Assembly (NCBI GenBank): GCA_963778385.1 | Contig: CAVZUA010000041.1 | Span: 248,001-312,000 of the forward strand | DNA from: DATARH01 sp963778385 | GTDB lineage: Bacteria; Pseudomonadota; Alphaproteobacteria; ATCC43930; CGMCC-115725 | Reading direction: 5' to 3' | Length of the DNA stretch: 64,000 bases | Part shown: positions 34,694 through 44,235 of the stretch, piece after piece | Numbering within the stretch: position 1 is the stretch's first letter | Layout: each line of letters opens with the position of its first letter | Made by a program: the position numbers and the translations under genes | The notes under the pieces: generated by a model | Told to the model about the DNA's origin: nothing | The model's input: only the letters and a program-made list of their open reading frames with translations | Database searches by the model: none

Positions 34694-36040
34694 ATGTCAT
34701 TGCGATTGCGGCTCATCGCCCTGTTGATCATCACGCTTCTCGCCGGTCTGACGATCGGCGGCGCGGTGACCCTGCTCAACGCGTCGCGCTCGGTCCGCAC
34801 CGAGATGCACGCCTCGCTCGTCGTGGCGCAACAGACGATCGAGAACGTGGTCAAGGCTCTCGGCAACTCGTCCAACCCCCAGCGCGATCTCGACAATCTG
34901 ATCGCGTCATACCGGGGCAACCGGCATCTGCATGTATCGCTGATCGGGATATCCGCGACCGAGGACGTGCAGCCGGTGGATGACCGTCAGCCGTTCGGCG
35001 CGGTGCCCCGCTGGTTCATGCATTTGATCGGGGTCAAGCGCGAGGCGCGGGATGTGCCCGTCGCGATCGCCGGCAAACCGCCCGGCGTCGTGCTGGTCCA
35101 GACGGACCCGCGCAACGAGATCCTCGAAGTGTGGGATGAGCTAGGCGGCAGCCTGGTCGTGCTGGCGGTATTTGCCGGGGCGACGATCCCGCTGATCTAT
35201 CTCGTCATCGGCCAAGCATTACGGCCGCTCGACCGGCTCGCCAGGGCGATGGAACAGGTCGGCCAGGGCGATTACGCGATCCGGGTCGACGGGCCGCTTT
35301 CGCCCGAACTGGCGCGGCTGCGCGACACGTTCAACCGCATGGCGGGCCGCTTGGCGGAGACAAGCGCCGACAACCGTCGGCTGCACGAACAGCTCATGAC
35401 TCTGCAGGAGGAGGAGCGCAACGACCTCGCCCGCGACCTGCATGACGAGGTCGGCCCGTTTCTGTTCGCGATCAACGTCGATGTCGCGAACATGACGCGG
35501 CTGGTGAAGGAGGGGCAGACCAGTGAACTGCCCGACCATCTCCAATCGATCGGCGACGCGGCGCGTCATCTGCAGCGCCAGGTGCGGGGGATGCTCGGGC
35601 GCCTGCGCCCCATTGGGCTCGCGGAGCTCGGTCTCGCGGGGGCGGTGGGGAGCCTGATCGAGTTCTGGCGGCGGCGCTATCCGGCGATCGAATATCGGAC
35701 CACGATTGCTCCCGCTTGCGAAAACCAGGGCGATGCCGTCGACAAGACCGTCTACCGCATCGTCCAGGAAGGCCTCAGCAACGCGGTACGTCACGGCCAG
35801 CCCAAGCGGATCGCGATCTCGGTCGATCGCGATCCGGAGAATGGGGACACCATCATCGATGTCAGCGATGACGGCTCGGGCAGCGGCGATGTGCCTGCGC
35901 TCGGCTACGGGCTGATCGGCATGGAAGAACGGGTCAAGGCGATGGGCGGGCGATTGAAATTCCTGAGTCGGGCCGGTGGCGGCTTTGCCATCAACGCCGC
36001 CCTTCCCCGGTGCGAACCGCTTGCCGAGGCGGCGTCATGA
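34694..36040 (+). CDS. Sensor histidine kinase (NarX/UhpB-type, HisKA_3)
   Basis: 448 residues: a first membrane helix (about 7-28), a periplasmic domain (about 35-145), a second helix (about 152-173) and a HAMP domain (EQVGQGDYAIRVDG). The HisKA_3 H-box EERNDLARDLHDEVG has H250, and the HATPase domain holds VYRIVQEGLSNAVRHG and GYGLIGMEERVKAMGG. It phosphorylates the adjacent NarL regulator, whose ATG lies inside its stop (36037-36040). The signal is unknown; co-location with a TonB receptor and a sugar importer suggests a nutrient. Start at 34694 chosen because MSLRLRL fits a membrane start. Confidence 0.88.
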   Translation: MSLRLRLIALLIITLLAGLTIGGAVTLLNASRSVRTEMHASLVVAQQTIENVVKALGNSSNPQRDLDNLIASYRGNRHLHVSLIGISATEDVQPVDDRQPFGAVPRWFMHLIGVKREARDVPVAIAGKPPGVVLVQTDPRNEILEVWDELGGSLVVLAVFAGATIPLIYLVIGQALRPLDRLARAMEQVGQGDYAIRVDGPLSPELARLRDTFNRMAGRLAETSADNRRLHEQLMTLQEEERNDLARDLHDEVGPFLFAINVDVANMTRLVKEGQTSELPDHLQSIGDAARHLQRQVRGMLGRLRPIGLAELGLAGAVGSLIEFWRRRYPAIEYRTTIAPACENQGDAVDKTVYRIVQEGLSNAVRHGQPKRIAISVDRDPENGDTIIDVSDDGSGSGDVPALGYGLIGMEERVKAMGGRLKFLSRAGGGFAINAALPRCEPLAEAAS

Positions 36041-36711
36041 GGGTCCTGGTCGTCGACGATCATCCCATCGTCCGCGCCGGGCTGCGCCGCCTGCTGGCGG
36101 CCGAACCCGGGACGGAGATCACCGAAGCGGCGAGCGGCCAGGAGGCGGTCAGCGTCTTTCGCGATACGCGGCCCGATATCGTGCTGCTCGACCTCAACCT
36201 CCCGGGCATCAGCGGGATGGAAGTGCTGGGCCGGCTGCTGATCGAGGACCCCAAGGCACGGGTGCTGGTGATCAGCATGTACGACAACCCGATCTACGTG
36301 GCGCGCATTCTCGAGGCCGGGGCGCGCGGCTATATCAGCAAGAACACGCCGCCCGAGCAGATTCTCGAGGCGGTGCGGCGGGTCGCGGCGGGTCGCACCT
36401 ATATCGAGCCCGAGGTGGCGCAGGAATTGGCGCTGGGCCATGTCCGGCCGGCGGCGCACCCGCTGAGCCAGCTGTCGTCACGCGATGTGGAGATCCTACG
36501 GCTGCTCGCCGACGGCCGCAGCTTGACGGAGATCGCCGATGCGATCGGGGTCAGTTACAAGACGGTGGCCAATCAATGCAGCCAGCTCAAGGCCAAGCTG
36601 GCGACGCCGCGGACGGCCGATCTGATCCGCCTGGCGCTTTCCTGCGGTCTCGGGCGCGGCGAGCCGCCATTCGCCCCGCCGCCCAGCGCAGCGGCCGAAC
36701 CGCGCTCGTAA
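36037..36711 (+). CDS. NarL/FixJ-family response regulator
   Basis: 224 residues: the receiver has the acidic pair D7/D8, phospho-site D52 (PDIVLLDLNLPGI) and a KNTPPEQ lysine. The LuxR-type helix-turn-helix is SSRDVEILRLLADGRS with recognition helix VSYKTVANQCSQLKAKL. It is coupled to the kinase by ATGA. It probably acts on the TonB gene and/or the ABC array; TTCCCGA heptamers in the divergent spacer are candidate sites. A strong bidirectional terminator follows five bases after the stop. Confidence 0.88.
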   Translation: MRVLVVDDHPIVRAGLRRLLAAEPGTEITEAASGQEAVSVFRDTRPDIVLLDLNLPGISGMEVLGRLLIEDPKARVLVISMYDNPIYVARILEAGARGYISKNTPPEQILEAVRRVAAGRTYIEPEVAQELALGHVRPAAHPLSQLSSRDVEILRLLADGRSLTEIADAIGVSYKTVANQCSQLKAKLATPRTADLIRLALSCGLGRGEPPFAPPPSAAAEPRS

Positions 36712-36715
36712 AGCA

Positions 36716-36745
36716 AAACGGCGCGACCGGATGGCCGCGCCGTTT
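36716..36745. terminator. Bidirectional rho-independent-like terminator
   Basis: Perfect 10-bp stem, AAACGGCGCG and CGCGCCGTTT, with a 10-base loop. A-rich on the left and T-rich on the right, it can serve the NarL gene (plus) and the ABC permease gene (minus) that meet here. Confidence 0.8.
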
Positions 36746-36771
36746 CCTGTTCGGGGACCGAGACCGGAGGG

Positions 36772-37659
36772 TCAGCCCTTGACCCCACCCATGGTGAGGC
36801 CGGCCGTCATCCGTCCGCGGAACATGTAATAGATCACCACCGGCGGGATCGCATAGACGATCGCCGTCGCCATCATGTAATTCCACGGCGATTCGTCGCT
36901 GTTGAGGAACTGCGCGAGCGCCACCGGCACTGTCATGCTGCGCTTATTCGAGAGCAGCAGGAACTGGTACAGGTACTCGTTCCACGCCAGCAGCAGCGCG
37001 TAGGTGCCGACCGCGACCAGCGCCGGCGCCATCAGCGGCAAGTAGATGCGGAAATAGACCTGGATCGGCGACGCGCCGTCGATCCTCGCCGCCTCGTCGA
37101 GCTCGAATGGGATGCTCCGCCCGTATTGCTGGAAGATGAAGATCGCGTACGGGGTGGCGAAGGTCACTTCGACCGCGATGATCGACCAGACATTATTGCC
37201 CAGGCCGTAATTCTGCATCATCCGGTAGAACGGGATCGCCAGGAACGACGCCGGCACCAGATAGGTCAGCAAGGCCGCATTGGTCAGCAGCCAGCCGTGA
37301 CGGATGCGCATCCGTCCGATCGAGTAGCTGACCATCGACGCGATCGTCAGCGTCAGGAACACCGTCCAGAAGCCGATATAGATGCTGTTGGCGTATTGGT
37401 GCCAGAAGAATTCGAGGTACCAATAGCCCTGGGTGATAACGATCCAGAAGCTCTCGAGCGACGGCTGGGGTGGGAACAGGTTGCTGGTGAACACGTCATT
37501 GTGCGACTCGAGCGCGACGATGACCATGTTGTAGATCGGCAAGAGCGTCCAGATCGCCAGGATGACGCCGAACCCCAGCGCCAGCGCCTCGCCGAGGAAG
37601 CGCCGCCGCTTGTAGTTCGGCCGCGCCGCCGCGGCGCCGTGTGCGGTAACCGCGGTCAT
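36772..37659 (-). CDS. ABC sugar transporter permease (MalG-type), system 1
   Basis: 295 residues, six helices, with the cytoplasmic EAA loop FELDEAARIDGASPIQVYFR, which docks on an ATPase. It works with the MalF-type partner at 37656, sharing ATGA. The pair and the binding protein at 38583 form one import unit. No ATPase is encoded in the array, so a MalK-like subunit must be supplied from elsewhere. The start at 37659 is fixed by that overlap. Confidence 0.88.
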   Translation of the reverse strand: MTAVTAHGAAAARPNYKRRRFLGEALALGFGVILAIWTLLPIYNMVIVALESHNDVFTSNLFPPQPSLESFWIVITQGYWYLEFFWHQYANSIYIGFWTVFLTLTIASMVSYSIGRMRIRHGWLLTNAALLTYLVPASFLAIPFYRMMQNYGLGNNVWSIIAVEVTFATPYAIFIFQQYGRSIPFELDEAARIDGASPIQVYFRIYLPLMAPALVAVGTYALLLAWNEYLYQFLLLSNKRSMTVPVALAQFLNSDESPWNYMMATAIVYAIPPVVIYYMFRGRMTAGLTMGGVKG

Positions 37660-38573
37660 AGCTCGACCTCCGAGGTGCGCAGCTTGTGCATCAGGATGAC
37701 AACCAACGGGATCATCAGCGGCAGCGCCGACAGCACCGCGGCGACGCCGAGCTGCGGCCGGGCGATCTCGAACGCGTCGCGGATGCCGAGCGTTGCCAGC
37801 ACATGCGTCGACAGCGCCGGCCCACCGCCCGTGATGAAATAAGCCGTGTTGAAGTCGCCGAGCGTGAAGATCGTCGAGAGCAGCGTGCACACCAGGTACA
37901 GATTAGCGAGCAACGGGAAGCTGATATGGAGGAAGCGCCTGATGCCGGTGGCGCCATCGACTTCCGCCGCTTCATAAAGCTCTTGCGGGATCGCCATCCG
38001 CCCGGCAAGGAGAATGACCGTCCAGAACGGCATGTTCTTCCAGATATAGGTCGTAATCACCGAGCCCAAAGCCAGCCACCGCGACGTATCGAGCCAGCCC
38101 GGCCCATCGACGTGGAAAACCTCCCAGATCGTGTTGTTAATCAGGCCCCATTCGGTATTGAGCATCCAATGGATCGAAATGAAGGTCGGCAGAGCCGGCA
38201 CCGCCCAGGGCAGCACGTAGACCATCAGCAAGCCTTTGACCCACCAACCCTTGCGCATGAAGAAGCCGGACAGCAGTAGCGCCAGGAACATCTTCAGGTT
38301 CACGCCGATCGCCAGATAGAGGATCGTATTGACCACTGTCGTCTGGTAGATCGGGTCGTTGAACAGCTCGACGTAGAGCTTGGGCTCGTGACCGAGCCAC
38401 AGCCCGTAGAACACGGGAAAGAGCACGAACGCGATGAACACGCCGATATAGGGAATGCAGAACGCGATCGCCCAAGCGTATTCCGTGCCTTGCAGCCCGC
38501 CGCGAAGGTTACGCAGCCACGATCGGCGCGCTAAGGCGGGCCGGCTGCCTTCGAGAAATGATGCCGTTGTCAT
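37656..38573 (-). CDS. ABC sugar transporter permease (MalF/UgpA-type), system 1
   Basis: 305 residues with six helices and the EAA motif YEAAEVDGATGIRRFLHIS. It starts nine bases after the end of the binding-protein gene at 38583. It forms the heterodimeric channel with the MalG-type partner. Carbohydrate specificity cannot be read from the sequence. Confidence 0.88.
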   Translation of the reverse strand: MTTASFLEGSRPALARRSWLRNLRGGLQGTEYAWAIAFCIPYIGVFIAFVLFPVFYGLWLGHEPKLYVELFNDPIYQTTVVNTILYLAIGVNLKMFLALLLSGFFMRKGWWVKGLLMVYVLPWAVPALPTFISIHWMLNTEWGLINNTIWEVFHVDGPGWLDTSRWLALGSVITTYIWKNMPFWTVILLAGRMAIPQELYEAAEVDGATGIRRFLHISFPLLANLYLVCTLLSTIFTLGDFNTAYFITGGGPALSTHVLATLGIRDAFEIARPQLGVAAVLSALPLMIPLVVILMHKLRTSEVEL

Positions 38574-38582
38574 GTCCGCCTC

Positions 38583-39965
38583 TCAGCTCTGAACGATCGG
38601 GTACTTGGCGATGATCGCTTCAATTTTCTTGAACGCCGTTTCTGTCGCCGTCTTGGCATCGACGCCGTTGCGGATAACGTCGGCCTCCGCCGAGCCCCAG
38701 ATCTGCTGCGCGTTGACCTCGGCCCAGCCCGGGTTGAACACCGGGTAGTTCGGTACTGTGTCGTTCAGCAGGCCTTCGGTCGTATAGGCCTTGCGCTGGG
38801 GATGGGAGGTCCAGAACTCGTCGGTCTTGACCAGCGAAGGTACCGCAGGCAGCCAGCGACCCAGCCCTTCCTTGAGGTAGTTGTTCGTGACCTTGGGCTG
38901 GATCAGGAATTTCATGAATTCCTTGGCGACCGGAATGTTTTTCGCACCCTTCGGGATAAACGCGCCGCCGACGCCCAGTTCCGCCGTCATCGGGGTACCG
39001 TCGTTCTTGTTGGGCAGCCCCATGGTTGCGACCTGCTCGCGCTCGGCCGGGTCCTTGATCGCGACCTCGGTGGAGATCGTACCGTCGAGGTCCATCACAA
39101 ACAGCTTGGAATGAAACGCGTTGTTGTCGTCGGCGTCGTTCCAGCTCAGCGCGCCCGACGGCACGTAGCCACCCTTATAGGCGGTGGTGATGTAGGTCAG
39201 CGACTTGATCACCGCTTCCTTGACCTGCGGATCGTCGAGATGAACCTTGCCGTCCTTGGTCACGATGTTGTTACCGCCATTCGCGATCAGGAAATGGTGG
39301 AACATGTTGTTGCCGTCGGCGGGCCCGGTGGTCGTGCACTGCAGCCCCATCGAGTAAACGTTGCGCATCCCGGCATCGCGCAGCTTCGCCTGCATCGGCT
39401 TGAAGAAATCCCAGAACGCGTCCCATGTCTTCGGCGCGTCCGACAGCTTGAAGCCGGCCTTCTCGACAAGCGGCGTCCAGACGTGGAACGGCAGCACGGC
39501 TGTCTTGTACGGAATGAGATAGCCGCCGCGCTTCTTGGTCACGTTGTTGTAGTACTGCGTCGCGAGCCAGACAGTCGGGTGGTATTCCGACTTTTGCGTC
39601 TCGATCACGTCGGAAATTTCGACGACCTTATCATCCCAGGCATTCTGCGGGACGACGACCTGGTCGTTGATGTCGTGCGAGACCAGGTCCGGCACCTCGC
39701 CGCTGGTAATCGCCGAGACGATCTTCTGCATCAGCGGGGCAAAGGGGATCAGGCTGTAGTCGATCGTATTGCCGCTTTGCTTTTGATATTCTTCGACGAT
39801 CTTCTTAAACGCGGCGTCTTCTTCCGGCACGAAACCCTGGGTCCACCACACGGTCGCAGTCGTGGCGGCGGCGTTGGCGATAAAGGGGCGCGCGAGCGTT
39901 CCGGCCGCGGCAAAGCCAAGCGAATTGCGTAGGACCGACCGCCTGGACAGTGATCTCATGTTCAT
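38583..39965 (-). CDS. Extracellular sugar-binding protein, Tat-exported (paralogue 1)
   Basis: About 460 residues of the solute-binding family 1. A Tat leader (LSRRSVLRNSLGFAAAGTL) suggests the protein is folded before export. Ligand-pocket features include TVWWTQGFVPEEDAAF and ALSWNDADDNNAFHSK, followed by MDLDGTISTEVA, a motif shared with the two paralogues at 40181 and 41813. The ATG at 39965 lies five bases after AAGGGA; an ATG at 39971 is also possible. It is directly linked to permease pair 1. Confidence 0.85.
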   Translation of the reverse strand: MNMRSLSRRSVLRNSLGFAAAGTLARPFIANAAATTATVWWTQGFVPEEDAAFKKIVEEYQKQSGNTIDYSLIPFAPLMQKIVSAITSGEVPDLVSHDINDQVVVPQNAWDDKVVEISDVIETQKSEYHPTVWLATQYYNNVTKKRGGYLIPYKTAVLPFHVWTPLVEKAGFKLSDAPKTWDAFWDFFKPMQAKLRDAGMRNVYSMGLQCTTTGPADGNNMFHHFLIANGGNNIVTKDGKVHLDDPQVKEAVIKSLTYITTAYKGGYVPSGALSWNDADDNNAFHSKLFVMDLDGTISTEVAIKDPAEREQVATMGLPNKNDGTPMTAELGVGGAFIPKGAKNIPVAKEFMKFLIQPKVTNNYLKEGLGRWLPAVPSLVKTDEFWTSHPQRKAYTTEGLLNDTVPNYPVFNPGWAEVNAQQIWGSAEADVIRNGVDAKTATETAFKKIEAIIAKYPIVQS

Positions 39966-40020
39966 TTCCATCCCTTACCCGGCGCCCCGCCGGACGCACT
40001 ATCGTTATGCGACCGGCGGA

Positions 40021-40062
40021 CTATAAGGCGGGTATCTTCCCAGCTCAATTGTTATTGCAATA
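40021..40062 (-). promoter_or_regulatory. Possible promoter of binding-protein 1 with a palindrome at -35
   Basis: On the minus strand TTGAGC (40048-40043) and TTATAG (40026-40021) are 16 bases apart, a fair sigma-70-like pair. A perfect palindrome TATTGCAATA (40053-40062) lies just upstream. It is 50 to 90 bases before the binding-protein start. Confidence 0.3.
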
Positions 40063-40180
40063 CTGCATTGCATCGCAGTCAGGGCTGTCAAACAAGCGGG
40101 TTTTCAATCGAATAGACGAATACAGCGGTCGCGACGCTGCGCGCGCGTCAATCGGGCGCAGGTCACCGCACCGCGCCGGA

Positions 40181-41548
40181 TCAGGTGCTCGCGATCGGAT
40201 ACTTCGCGAAGATCTGCTCGACCCACTTGAACGCCTTGTCGGTGGCGGCCTCGGGTGTCATGCCGTTTTTCAGGATGTCGGCCCAGGCGGCGCCAAAAAC
40301 GTGCTGGTTGCGCACTTCGGCCCAGGCCGGGTTGTAAACGAAGAAGTCCGGCTCGGTGGGGCCCAGCAGCGCCTGTTCGACATAGGCCTTGCGGTGTGGG
40401 TCCGCGCTCCACCACGGATCGTCCTTGACGATGTGCACCATGGCCGGAACGTTCCGCCCCATGCCGATCTTCAAGTAGTCGTTGGTAACCTTGGGCTGGA
40501 TCAGGTACTTCAGGAAGTCCTTGGCCACCTCGATGTTTTTTGCCCCCTTGGGGATCATGCCGCCGGTATTGGTGACCTGCGCCGGCACCGGCTTGCCTTC
40601 GTTGCTGAGCGGCAGGCCTTGTACGACGATGTCGTCGTAGTCCTCTTTCTTCTTGATGATCGCGACCTCGGTCGAGATCGTGCCGTCGAGATCCATCACC
40701 AGCTGCTTGGCGTGGAAGGCGTTGTTGTCGTCGGCATCGTTCCAGTTGATCGCGCTCTGCGGCACGAAGCCTTCCTTGTAAGCCCGCGTCGGCACGTCGA
40801 GCGCCTTGATCACCGCATTGCGCACCTGCGGGTCGTCGAGATGCAGCTTACCGTCCTTCGAGACCAGATTGTGGCCGCCATAAGCGAGCAGCCAATAGTT
40901 GAAGAAATTGTTCGGGTCGTTACCCTGGGTGGTCAGCTGGAAGCCGAGCCCATAGACGTTGCGCATGCCCTGTTCGCGCAACTTCTTCTGCACGTCCTTG
41001 AAGAAGTCGTAGTAGGCCTCCCACGTCTTGGGAATGTCCTCCATCTTGTAGCCGGCTTTTTCGACGAGCGGCTTCCAGATATGGTTCGGCAGCGATGCCG
41101 TCTGATACGGCGCCAGGTAATTGCTGCGCTTCTTGGTGATGCTGTTGTAGCAATTGGCCGAGAGCAGCGCGGCCTGAGTGTACTTGTCCTTTTGGGTCGC
41201 GACGACATCGCTCAAATCGACCAGCTTGTCGTCCCACGCCCAGACGGCGTTCATCTCGACCGGGCTGTTCTGAAACAGGTCGGGCACTTCGCCGCTGGTG
41301 ATGGCGGCGACGGTCTTCTGCCGCATCGGGGCATAGGGCGCGATCGTGTAGTCGATCTTGTTGCCGGTCGCTTTCTCGTAGTCTTCGACGATCTGCTTGA
41401 AGGCGATGTCCTCTTCCTGGGCGAAGCCCTGAATCCACCACACCACCGCGGTCTTCGCCTCGGCGTTGGCGACGTACGGACGCCCGAGCACACCTAGCGA
41501 GGTGAGCGCCGCGCCACTGCGCAAGACGGATCGACGAGTAAGTTGCAT
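40181..41548 (-). CDS. Extracellular sugar-binding protein, Tat-exported (paralogue 2)
   Basis: 455 residues, starting MQLTRRSVLRSGAALTS, a twin-arginine leader with a GGGGAGG site in front. Shared family core: VVWWIQGFAQEEDIAF, WNDADDNNAFHAK, MDLDGTISTEVAIIKK. Paralogues lie on both sides (38583 and 41813), so this is a tandem expansion. It has no permease immediately behind it. Such extra binding proteins usually feed a shared channel with a different ligand; that is inference. Confidence 0.87.
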   Translation of the reverse strand: MQLTRRSVLRSGAALTSLGVLGRPYVANAEAKTAVVWWIQGFAQEEDIAFKQIVEDYEKATGNKIDYTIAPYAPMRQKTVAAITSGEVPDLFQNSPVEMNAVWAWDDKLVDLSDVVATQKDKYTQAALLSANCYNSITKKRSNYLAPYQTASLPNHIWKPLVEKAGYKMEDIPKTWEAYYDFFKDVQKKLREQGMRNVYGLGFQLTTQGNDPNNFFNYWLLAYGGHNLVSKDGKLHLDDPQVRNAVIKALDVPTRAYKEGFVPQSAINWNDADDNNAFHAKQLVMDLDGTISTEVAIIKKKEDYDDIVVQGLPLSNEGKPVPAQVTNTGGMIPKGAKNIEVAKDFLKYLIQPKVTNDYLKIGMGRNVPAMVHIVKDDPWWSADPHRKAYVEQALLGPTEPDFFVYNPAWAEVRNQHVFGAAWADILKNGMTPEAATDKAFKWVEQIFAKYPIAST

Positions 41549-41812
41549 CGCGAAGCCTCCCCAGATAACGGCATAGCGGCCCAGGATTCGGCCGAGCCGT
41601 CCCGTGTGTTCATGTTGGCGTAAGCAAAACCCCGTCAGCGCGGACAAGTCAATGGCCGCGTCGTGACGTCGCGCGCACGGCCGGCCGCGCCGCACCCGGA
41701 GGGCAGCGCTGGGAATACCCTCATGGTGCCGGGCGGCTTGCGCCGACCCCGGCTATCCCACATCCCTGCCGGCAATCACGCCGGTTTCATCCAACTCGCG
41801 GCGCGTCGACAC

Positions 41813-43180
41813 TCAGGTCGTACCGATCGGGTATTTCGCGAAAATTGCCTCGGCCTGCTTGAACGCCTTCTCGGCGGCGGCCTCTGGTGTCGTCCCGTTC
41901 TGGATGATGTCCGCCCAGGCGAGCGGCCATACATGCGTGCTCTGGATCTCGGCATAGGCCGGATTGAAGGCCCAGTAAGCGGGAATCGTCTCGCTCAGCG
42001 CGGCCTGCTGGGCATAGGCCTTGCGGTGCGGGTCGGCGAACCACCATGGATCGTTCTTGACGATCGACGGCATCACCGGAACGTTGCGCCCCAGCCCGGT
42101 CTTGAAATATTCGTTCAGGACCTGCGGCTGGATGAAGAACTTCAAGAAGTCCTTCGCCACCTCGACATTTTTGGCGCCTTTCGGGATCAGCTTGCTGGTC
42201 ACGGTCAACTGGCTGGGGATCGGCTTGCCTTCGTTGCTGAGCGGCAGGCCCATCGTGACGATATCGTCGTAATCTTCCTTGTTCTTGATGATCGCCACTT
42301 CGGTCGAGATCGTGCCGTCGAGGTCCATGACGATCTGCTTCGAGTGGAACGCGTTATTGTCGTCGGCATCGTTCCAGTTGAGCGCGCCGGACGGCACGTA
42401 ACCTTCCTTGTAGGCGGTCGTCGGATACGTCAACGCCTTGATTACCGCCTGTTTGACCTGCGGGTCGTCGAGCCGGGGCTTGCCGTCGGGGGTCACGATG
42501 TCCTTCCCGCCATAGGCGGCGAGGAAATAGTGAAAGACGTTGTTGGGATCGACGCCGTTGGTGGTGACCTGCAGACCGAGCCCATAGACGTTGCGCACCC
42601 CTTGCGCCCGCAAGTTTTTCTGCACCCCCTTGAAGAAATCCCAGTAGGCGTCCCAGGTCTTCGGTGCGTCGGCCAGCTTCATGCCCGCCTTCTCGACAAG
42701 CGAATTCCACACGTGGAACGGCAGCGTCGCGCCGACATAGGGCACGCCATAAAGCCCACGCCGCTTGGTGACGCTGTTGTAGCAATTGGCCGAAAGCAGC
42801 GCGGTTTCGCTGTAATGCGACTTCTGGGTCTCGACGACGTCGCTGACGTCGAGAAGCTTGTCCTGCCAGGCATAGAGCGCGACGATTTCCGGCTGGTTGG
42901 AGGTGACGATATCCGGCACCTCGCCGCCGGTGATCGCCGAGATGATTTTCTGCCGTTCCGGCGCGTACGGAATGATGCTCAGCTCGATTTTATTGCCGCT
43001 GGCTTTTTCGTAATCGTCGATAACTTTTTTGGTCGAAACGTCCTCTTCCTGGGCAAAGCCTTGCGTCCACCAGACGACCGCGGTTCTCACCTCGGCTTTC
43101 GCAATACAGGGATGTCCCAAGGTGCTCAGGGCCGTAACGGCCGCACCACTGCGCAGCACCGACCGTCGGGTCAGCCGCAT
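41813..43180 (-). CDS. Extracellular sugar-binding protein, Tat-exported (paralogue 3)
   Basis: 455 residues: leader MRLTRRSVLRSGAAVTALST, then VVWWTQGFAQEEDVST, ALNWNDADDNNAFHSKQ and MDLDGTISTEVAIIKN. It is clearly the closest relative of the protein at 40181 (same leader, same motif order). It follows permease pair 2 (43348-45155) by 167 bases and is its likely binding protein. Confidence 0.87.
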   Translation of the reverse strand: MRLTRRSVLRSGAAVTALSTLGHPCIAKAEVRTAVVWWTQGFAQEEDVSTKKVIDDYEKASGNKIELSIIPYAPERQKIISAITGGEVPDIVTSNQPEIVALYAWQDKLLDVSDVVETQKSHYSETALLSANCYNSVTKRRGLYGVPYVGATLPFHVWNSLVEKAGMKLADAPKTWDAYWDFFKGVQKNLRAQGVRNVYGLGLQVTTNGVDPNNVFHYFLAAYGGKDIVTPDGKPRLDDPQVKQAVIKALTYPTTAYKEGYVPSGALNWNDADDNNAFHSKQIVMDLDGTISTEVAIIKNKEDYDDIVTMGLPLSNEGKPIPSQLTVTSKLIPKGAKNVEVAKDFLKFFIQPQVLNEYFKTGLGRNVPVMPSIVKNDPWWFADPHRKAYAQQAALSETIPAYWAFNPAYAEIQSTHVWPLAWADIIQNGTTPEAAAEKAFKQAEAIFAKYPIGTT

Positions 43181-43347
43181 GACGGATCTCCTTCCTGTTC
43201 AAACCCCGGCAACGCGCCGGGAGGCCTGTCTTTGATTTTTGGCCGTAGAAAGCAGAAACCCGTTTCAGGCTGCGGTCAACGGCGGCGGCCCGTGCTTTTG
43301 ACAGCAATTTAGAGCAATTCGTTACGCCAATGATTTCCAGATAGCAG

Positions 43348-44235
43348 CTACCCGCGTGTCCCGTTCCGGGCAAGACCAGAAGTCGCGTAGCGGGATAGCA
43401 GCAGAAAGAAGACCAGCGGCGGCAAGACGTAAATAATCGCGGCGGCCATCATCGCATTCCATGCAGCGTCGGCATCGGCGAACAGATTGGCCTGTGTCAT
43501 GGAGACCGTCGTGTTGCGCGACGAAATCAGCAGGACGAACTGGTAAACGTAATCGTTCCAGGCAATGACCAGCGCATAGATGGCGACGATGGCGAGCGCC
43601 GGCCGCATCAGCGGCAGATAGACAAAACGATAGAGCTGCCCGGCGGAAGCGCCGTCGAGCCGCGCCGCTTCATCGAGTTCAGTCGGGATGAGCCGCGCGT
43701 ACTGGCGCAGGATCAGCACGGCGAAGGGCGTTGCGAAACAAACCTGCGCGGCGATCACCGCCCAGGCATTGTCCGCCAGCCCGTAGGCGTGCGTGACACG
43801 GAATAGTGGAATGATGAGACACGAGGCCGGGATCGCATAGATCAACAGCCCGGCATTCTCCCACCATGACGTTTTGCCCGACCGCAACCGTCCCAGCGCA
43901 AAGCTCGCCATCGAAGCGATCACGACCGTCAATGCCATCGTCAGAAAGCCGATATAGAAGCTGTTGCCGAACTGGTGCCAAAACTCCTCGAGATAACGAG
44001 CTTCCTGCGTGAGAGCCGCCTCGAACCCCTCGAAAGACGGATTGGGCGGATAGAGATTGCCGTCGAACTCGATCTCACCCTCTTCGGGATCGAGCGCGAT
44101 CAGGAACATGTTGTAGATCGGCGTCAGCGACCAAAGCAGCAGCATCACGCCGAGCAACGCCGAGCCCGCAACACCGAGTATTCGGCGCGCGCGGTGATTG
44201 GACCGGGCCGCCGCGATCGGCGGGGCCAGGCTCAT
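43348..44235 (-). CDS. ABC sugar transporter permease (MalG-type), system 2
   Basis: 295 residues with six helices and the EAA loop PTELDEAARLDGASAGQLYR. Its start is inside the partner stop (ATGA at 44232-44235). It is a paralogue of the permease at 36772 (shared TPIYNM-type turn, WNDYVYQFVLL), so system 2 is a duplicate of system 1. Again no ATPase is nearby. Confidence 0.87.
   Translation of the reverse strand: MSLAPPIAAARSNHRARRILGVAGSALLGVMLLLWSLTPIYNMFLIALDPEEGEIEFDGNLYPPNPSFEGFEAALTQEARYLEEFWHQFGNSFYIGFLTMALTVVIASMASFALGRLRSGKTSWWENAGLLIYAIPASCLIIPLFRVTHAYGLADNAWAVIAAQVCFATPFAVLILRQYARLIPTELDEAARLDGASAGQLYRFVYLPLMRPALAIVAIYALVIAWNDYVYQFVLLISSRNTTVSMTQANLFADADAAWNAMMAAAIIYVLPPLVFFLLLSRYATSGLARNGTRG

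Noticed and set aside
41765..41790. CCGGC/GCCGG hairpin between binding proteins 2 and 3 as a terminator
   Set aside because: Its T run lies on the wrong side for the minus-strand genes and the stem is only five base pairs.
38802..43312. Long plus-strand frames opposite the three sugar-binding proteins
   Set aside because: They mirror the conserved codons of the paralogues and so look alike; composition and lack of motifs show them to be shadows.
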